Assembly: GCA_031430575.1 (NCBI GenBank)
Contig: JANPBT010000005.1
Location: forward strand, 8,115-72,114
DNA: 64,000 bases
From: JANMDS01 sp031430575
Lineage (GTDB): Bacteria; Pseudomonadota; Gammaproteobacteria; Burkholderiales; Casimicrobiaceae
Direction: 5' to 3'
Part shown: positions 61,703-64,000 of the stretch, in pieces
How the letters are laid out: the number at the start of each line of letters is the position of its first letter
Position numbering within the stretch: the first letter of the stretch is position 1
Notes under the pieces: model-generated
Seen by the model: the letters and a program-made list of their open reading frames with translations, nothing else
Told to the model about the DNA's origin: nothing
The model's database searches: none
Translations under genes and position numbers: made by a program

Positions 61703-62410
61703 CTAAATCTTCGCGTGTTTACCCAGAAGAAAAAGCGCCGGCTCTTTACCGCTGCAGATTGCAATTTCTGCAGCAGTCCATTTGCCAACTGGTTTTGAGA
61801 TGATCCGCTCATTTGCTGCGCTTAAATTTTGTGCGCAGCAAAGCACCGTTTTTGCCATACCTGCGGCGCAGATTGCGGCCAGAATTTGCCCATTTCGGTA
61901 TGGCGTTTCAATAAATAATTGAGTTTCACCGGTGCGTTGCACTGTCGCATCAAGGTCACGTATCGTTGCCTCCCGCGCTAGCTTTTCTACAGGGAGATAG
62001 CCGTGAAATCGGAAATGTTGTCCGTCCATTCCGCTGGCCATGAGCCCAAGCAAAATCGCAGAGGGCCCCACCAGTGGCACGACCCTAACGTTATGCGCAT
62101 GCGCAAGCGCAACGAGGGTGTTTCCAGGATCCGCCGTGCCAGGACACCCGGCATCGGAAATTACGCCTACATCGAGCCCAGAAACTAGCCAATCAAGCAC
62201 TTTCTGCGCCGCCGGTATCTCACAAATGTTGAGCGACGAGATTGGCACCGGCAGGCTAAGCATTCCCAAAAAGGCTCTTGCCGCTTTTGGGGTCTCAACG
62301 GCGAAATGACGTAATCCTTTCGCGATCGCAAGGGTTTTCGCCGGCAACACATCTTCCGGCACAGCTAAACCGAGTAAATTGGGCACTAAAAAAAGCGATC
62401 CAGCGCTCAT
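61703..62410 (-). CDS. RsmI-like SAM-dependent methyltransferase
   Basis: A 235-residue tetrapyrrole-methylase-fold protein: VGVISDAGCPGTADPGNTLVALAHAH and VVPLVGPSAILLGLMASG are the SAM site motifs seen in RsmI (16S rRNA C1402 2'-O-methylation). It is shorter than RsmI (about 285) and starts differently, so it may be a paralogue of unknown target. It overlaps the maf gene by 4 bases. One exact repeat (CAAG) and one one-mismatch copy (PAAQ) lie inside. Confidence 0.82.
   Translation of the reverse strand: MSAGSLFLVPNLLGLAVPEDVLPAKTLAIAKGLRHFAVETPKAARAFLGMLSLPVPISSLNICEIPAAQKVLDWLVSGLDVGVISDAGCPGTADPGNTLVALAHAHNVRVVPLVGPSAILLGLMASGMDGQHFRFHGYLPVEKLAREATIRDLDATVQRTGETQLFIETPYRNGQILAAICAAGMAKTVLCCAQNLSAANERIISKPVGKWTAAEIAICSGKEPALFLLGKHAKI
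61858..61871 (-). repeat. 14-mer repeat, exact
   Basis: RsmI-like gene; encodes CAAG. Confidence 0.95.
62204..62217 (+). repeat. 14-mer repeat, one mismatch
   Basis: RsmI-like gene (CTGCGCCGCCGGTA); encodes PAAQ. Confidence 0.8.
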
Positions 62411-62994
62411 GAAAATTTGTATTCTGCAGCGCGTAGGAAATCGACGAGACGGATCAGTGGCAGGCCGATTATTGCGCTAGGATCATCGGAAGTTACCCTC
62501 TTTAAAAGACGAATGCCTGCCGATTCAATTTTGACTGCCCCAGCGCAATCGTAGGGTCTTTCGGATTGAAGGTAGGCAACGAGTTCGCGCTTTGGTAGAT
62601 TCCTATATTCAATCGTTGTGGCGACGACATCGCTCCATGTTATCGCTCGTTTAACGTCAATAAGAGTAAGCGCGGTGTAGCTGGTTAACGTGCGTCCCTG
62701 ACAGCGCTGCAATTGTGCGAGTGCACGGTCATGAGTCTCAGGCTTGCTCACCGCCTCACCATCAATATCAAGCACTTGGTCTGATCCAATAATAAGCGAA
62801 TCTAGGGAAAAGTAGCGCATCGCTGCCTCTGCTTTCCCGAGCGAAAGTCTCCTGCACGTGGCAACAGGGGTCTCGCCCACGATTGGATTTTCATCAATAT
62901 TCACAGCATGCGTTGTGAATTTGATCCCGATTTGCGTTAGTAAAGCGGCGCGATACACCGAAGTTGATGACAATATGATTTCAGGTGTTGACAT
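62407..62994 (-). CDS. Maf-family nucleotide pyrophosphatase (YceF-like)
   Basis: A 195-residue Maf protein with SSTSVYRAALL at the start, NIDENP, RLSLGKAEAA and the catalytic GSDQVLDIDG. Maf enzymes hydrolyse modified nucleotides; the YceF branch prefers 7-methyl-GTP. The pairing with the RsmI-like gene is common in betaproteobacteria. Its start codon overlaps the TTGACA of the opposing tRNA promoter. Confidence 0.9.
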   Translation of the reverse strand: MSTPEIILSSTSVYRAALLTQIGIKFTTHAVNIDENPIVGETPVATCRRLSLGKAEAAMRYFSLDSLIIGSDQVLDIDGEAVSKPETHDRALAQLQRCQGRTLTSYTALTLIDVKRAITWSDVVATTIEYRNLPKRELVAYLQSERPYDCAGAVKIESAGIRLLKRVTSDDPSAIIGLPLIRLVDFLRAAEYKFS

Positions 62995-63017
62995 TATGTT
63001 TTTTTCTGTGCTATAGT
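62988..63017 (+). promoter_or_regulatory. Strong sigma-70 promoter for the initiator tRNA
   Basis: TTGACA (62988-62993) and TATAGT (63012-63017) with 18 bases between. Transcription should start about 63024, some 75 bases before the tRNA. It may also feed the rRNA operon, as no terminator-like hairpin is obvious between the two. Confidence 0.7.
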
Positions 63018-63098
63018 CTCACCTCTCGACGCAAACAAAGTACGGAAGTGTTGAGTGAGTTGAAGAAGTTTAAGGCAAGTGCAGTGAAGTAGTTCGGG

Positions 63099-63175
<77 letters not shown>

Positions 63176-63567
63176 AAGTACGGTTGTCTTAGTTTTGAGA
63201 TGCGGTTTGTTGGTAATTGGTAATTGGTAGTCGGTAATTCTTAGTTTGCAGTTGTTAGTTTGTAGGTATTTCTTTCTGTTGTAGTGCCAAGGGTGCTGCA
63301 AGCAATGGGGAAGAGAAATTTCTAGAGGCTGACGACGTGGTGTTTAGGTATTGCGTTGTTAGCTTTTTGCATTTCTGGTTAGGAAGGTGTTATCGGTCTT
63401 AACCAAGCAGTTTCGTTCTTTAAATTAGATATAACTGAATAGTGTGGGTGCTTGGCGAGCGTAGGTCTCGTGAAGTGCTCATACAGACGTCAAAGTTTGA
63501 AATGAGATTTTGCGAGTACCGTAAGTACCGGCCTTTTAGTTAAGGCAAGCAGTAAATAACAGTGATT
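63176..63567 (+). other. rRNA operon leader
   Basis: About 390 non-coding bases between tRNA-fMet and 16S. The first 90 contain short slipped repeats of TTGGTAATTGG and TTAGTTTG. Further on is a boxA-like element. The last 80 bases are the usual precursor sequence. A second promoter is likely but I could not pick one by eye. Confidence 0.55.
63415..63424 (+). promoter_or_regulatory. boxA-like antitermination element
   Basis: GTTCTTTAAA, about 145 bases before the 16S start, resembles the boxA of rRNA leaders that recruits NusB/NusE. Position and sequence fit the betaproteobacterial pattern. Confidence 0.5.

Positions 63568-64000
<433 letters not shown>

Noticed and set aside
57237..61705. 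CGTATACGTCTA occurs both upstream of dctP (57237-57248) and after the CBS gene (61694-61705)
   Set aside because: In 64 kb many 12-mers recur by chance, and the second site is at a convergent gene end, not a promoter.
464..61871. The repeat as a CRISPR array or transposon-derived MITE
   Set aside because: Spacing is irregular over kilobases, no spacers exist, and no longer flanking sequence, terminal repeats or target duplications are shared.
464..61871. The repeat as Chi, KOPS or a similar chromosome-maintenance motif
   Set aside because: The two orientations are fairly balanced (22 to 16) and the word is long and strict; those motifs are shorter and strand-biased. Not fully excluded without the whole chromosome.

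Overview
The window looks like chromosome of a betaproteobacterium, probably from the Burkholderiales or a near relative. The evidence is the 5' end of a 16S rRNA gene at the right edge and several gene orders typical of that class: ndk-rlmN-pilW-rodZ-ispG-hisS, folP-glmM, and aspS-DUF502-FmdB. It is almost fully coding. I see no insertion sequence, prophage or CRISPR array.

The standout feature is a short interspersed sequence, CTGCGCCGCAGGTA (reverse complement TACCTGCGGCGCAG). I counted 38 exact copies in 64 kb, about one per 1.7 kb, plus at least 18 copies with one to three changes. It occurs in both orientations, inside genes in several reading frames and between genes. It is an 11-bp odd palindrome (CTGCG-C-CGCAG) followed by an asymmetric GTA; the base before it is always A or T, and TT often follows. 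In three places two copies face each other and form strong hairpins at gene ends, one with a compensated base change. Density, strictness, dispersion through core genes and use as inverted-pair terminators all resemble the DNA uptake sequences of Neisseriaceae and Pasteurellaceae, but the sequence is not one I recognise. A DUS-like uptake or recognition system in this lineage is my main hypothesis.

Layout. 1-6.5 kb (minus): an arn operon for adding 4-amino-4-deoxy-L-arabinose to lipid A, read arnT, arnE/F-like, arnB, arnC, arnA split into two genes, and an arnD cut by the window edge. 6.5-12.4 kb (minus): hisS, ispG, rodZ, pilW, rlmN, ndk. 12.4-13.1 kb: a non-coding stretch with a possible structured RNA. 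13.1-15.3 kb (plus): folP, glmM. 15.3-19.1 kb (minus): assimilatory sulfate genes cysN, cysD, cysH and a TSUP permease. 19.2-21.4 kb (plus): relA. 21.4-26.9 kb: a secreted beta-helix protein, a two-subunit Rieske oxygenase, a DinB-like protein and an S9 peptidase. 26.9-28.8 kb: moeA and mobA. 28.9-35.1 kb: small lipoprotein, kelch protein, RsuA-family pseudouridine synthase, beta-CASP nuclease, ggt. 35.2-38.2 kb: aspS, DUF502, FmdB. 38.3-46.7 kb: O-antigen ligase-like protein, a 57-residue zinc-finger protein, glnE, yhdP. 46.8-51.2 kb: SnoaL-like protein, tRNA-Arg, phosphomannomutase, yheT, S4 protein, aroG. 51.4-53.5 kb: an AT-rich type II restriction-modification pair, probably NgoBV/NlaIV-like. 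53.7-61.7 kb: cnoX, a FixJ-type two-component pair divergent from a TRAP transporter (dctPQM), and a CBS protein. 61.7-64 kb: RsmI-like methyltransferase, Maf protein, initiator tRNA and the start of an rRNA operon.

Most clusters show 4-base ATGA stop/start overlaps, so translational coupling is common and was used to choose several start codons.
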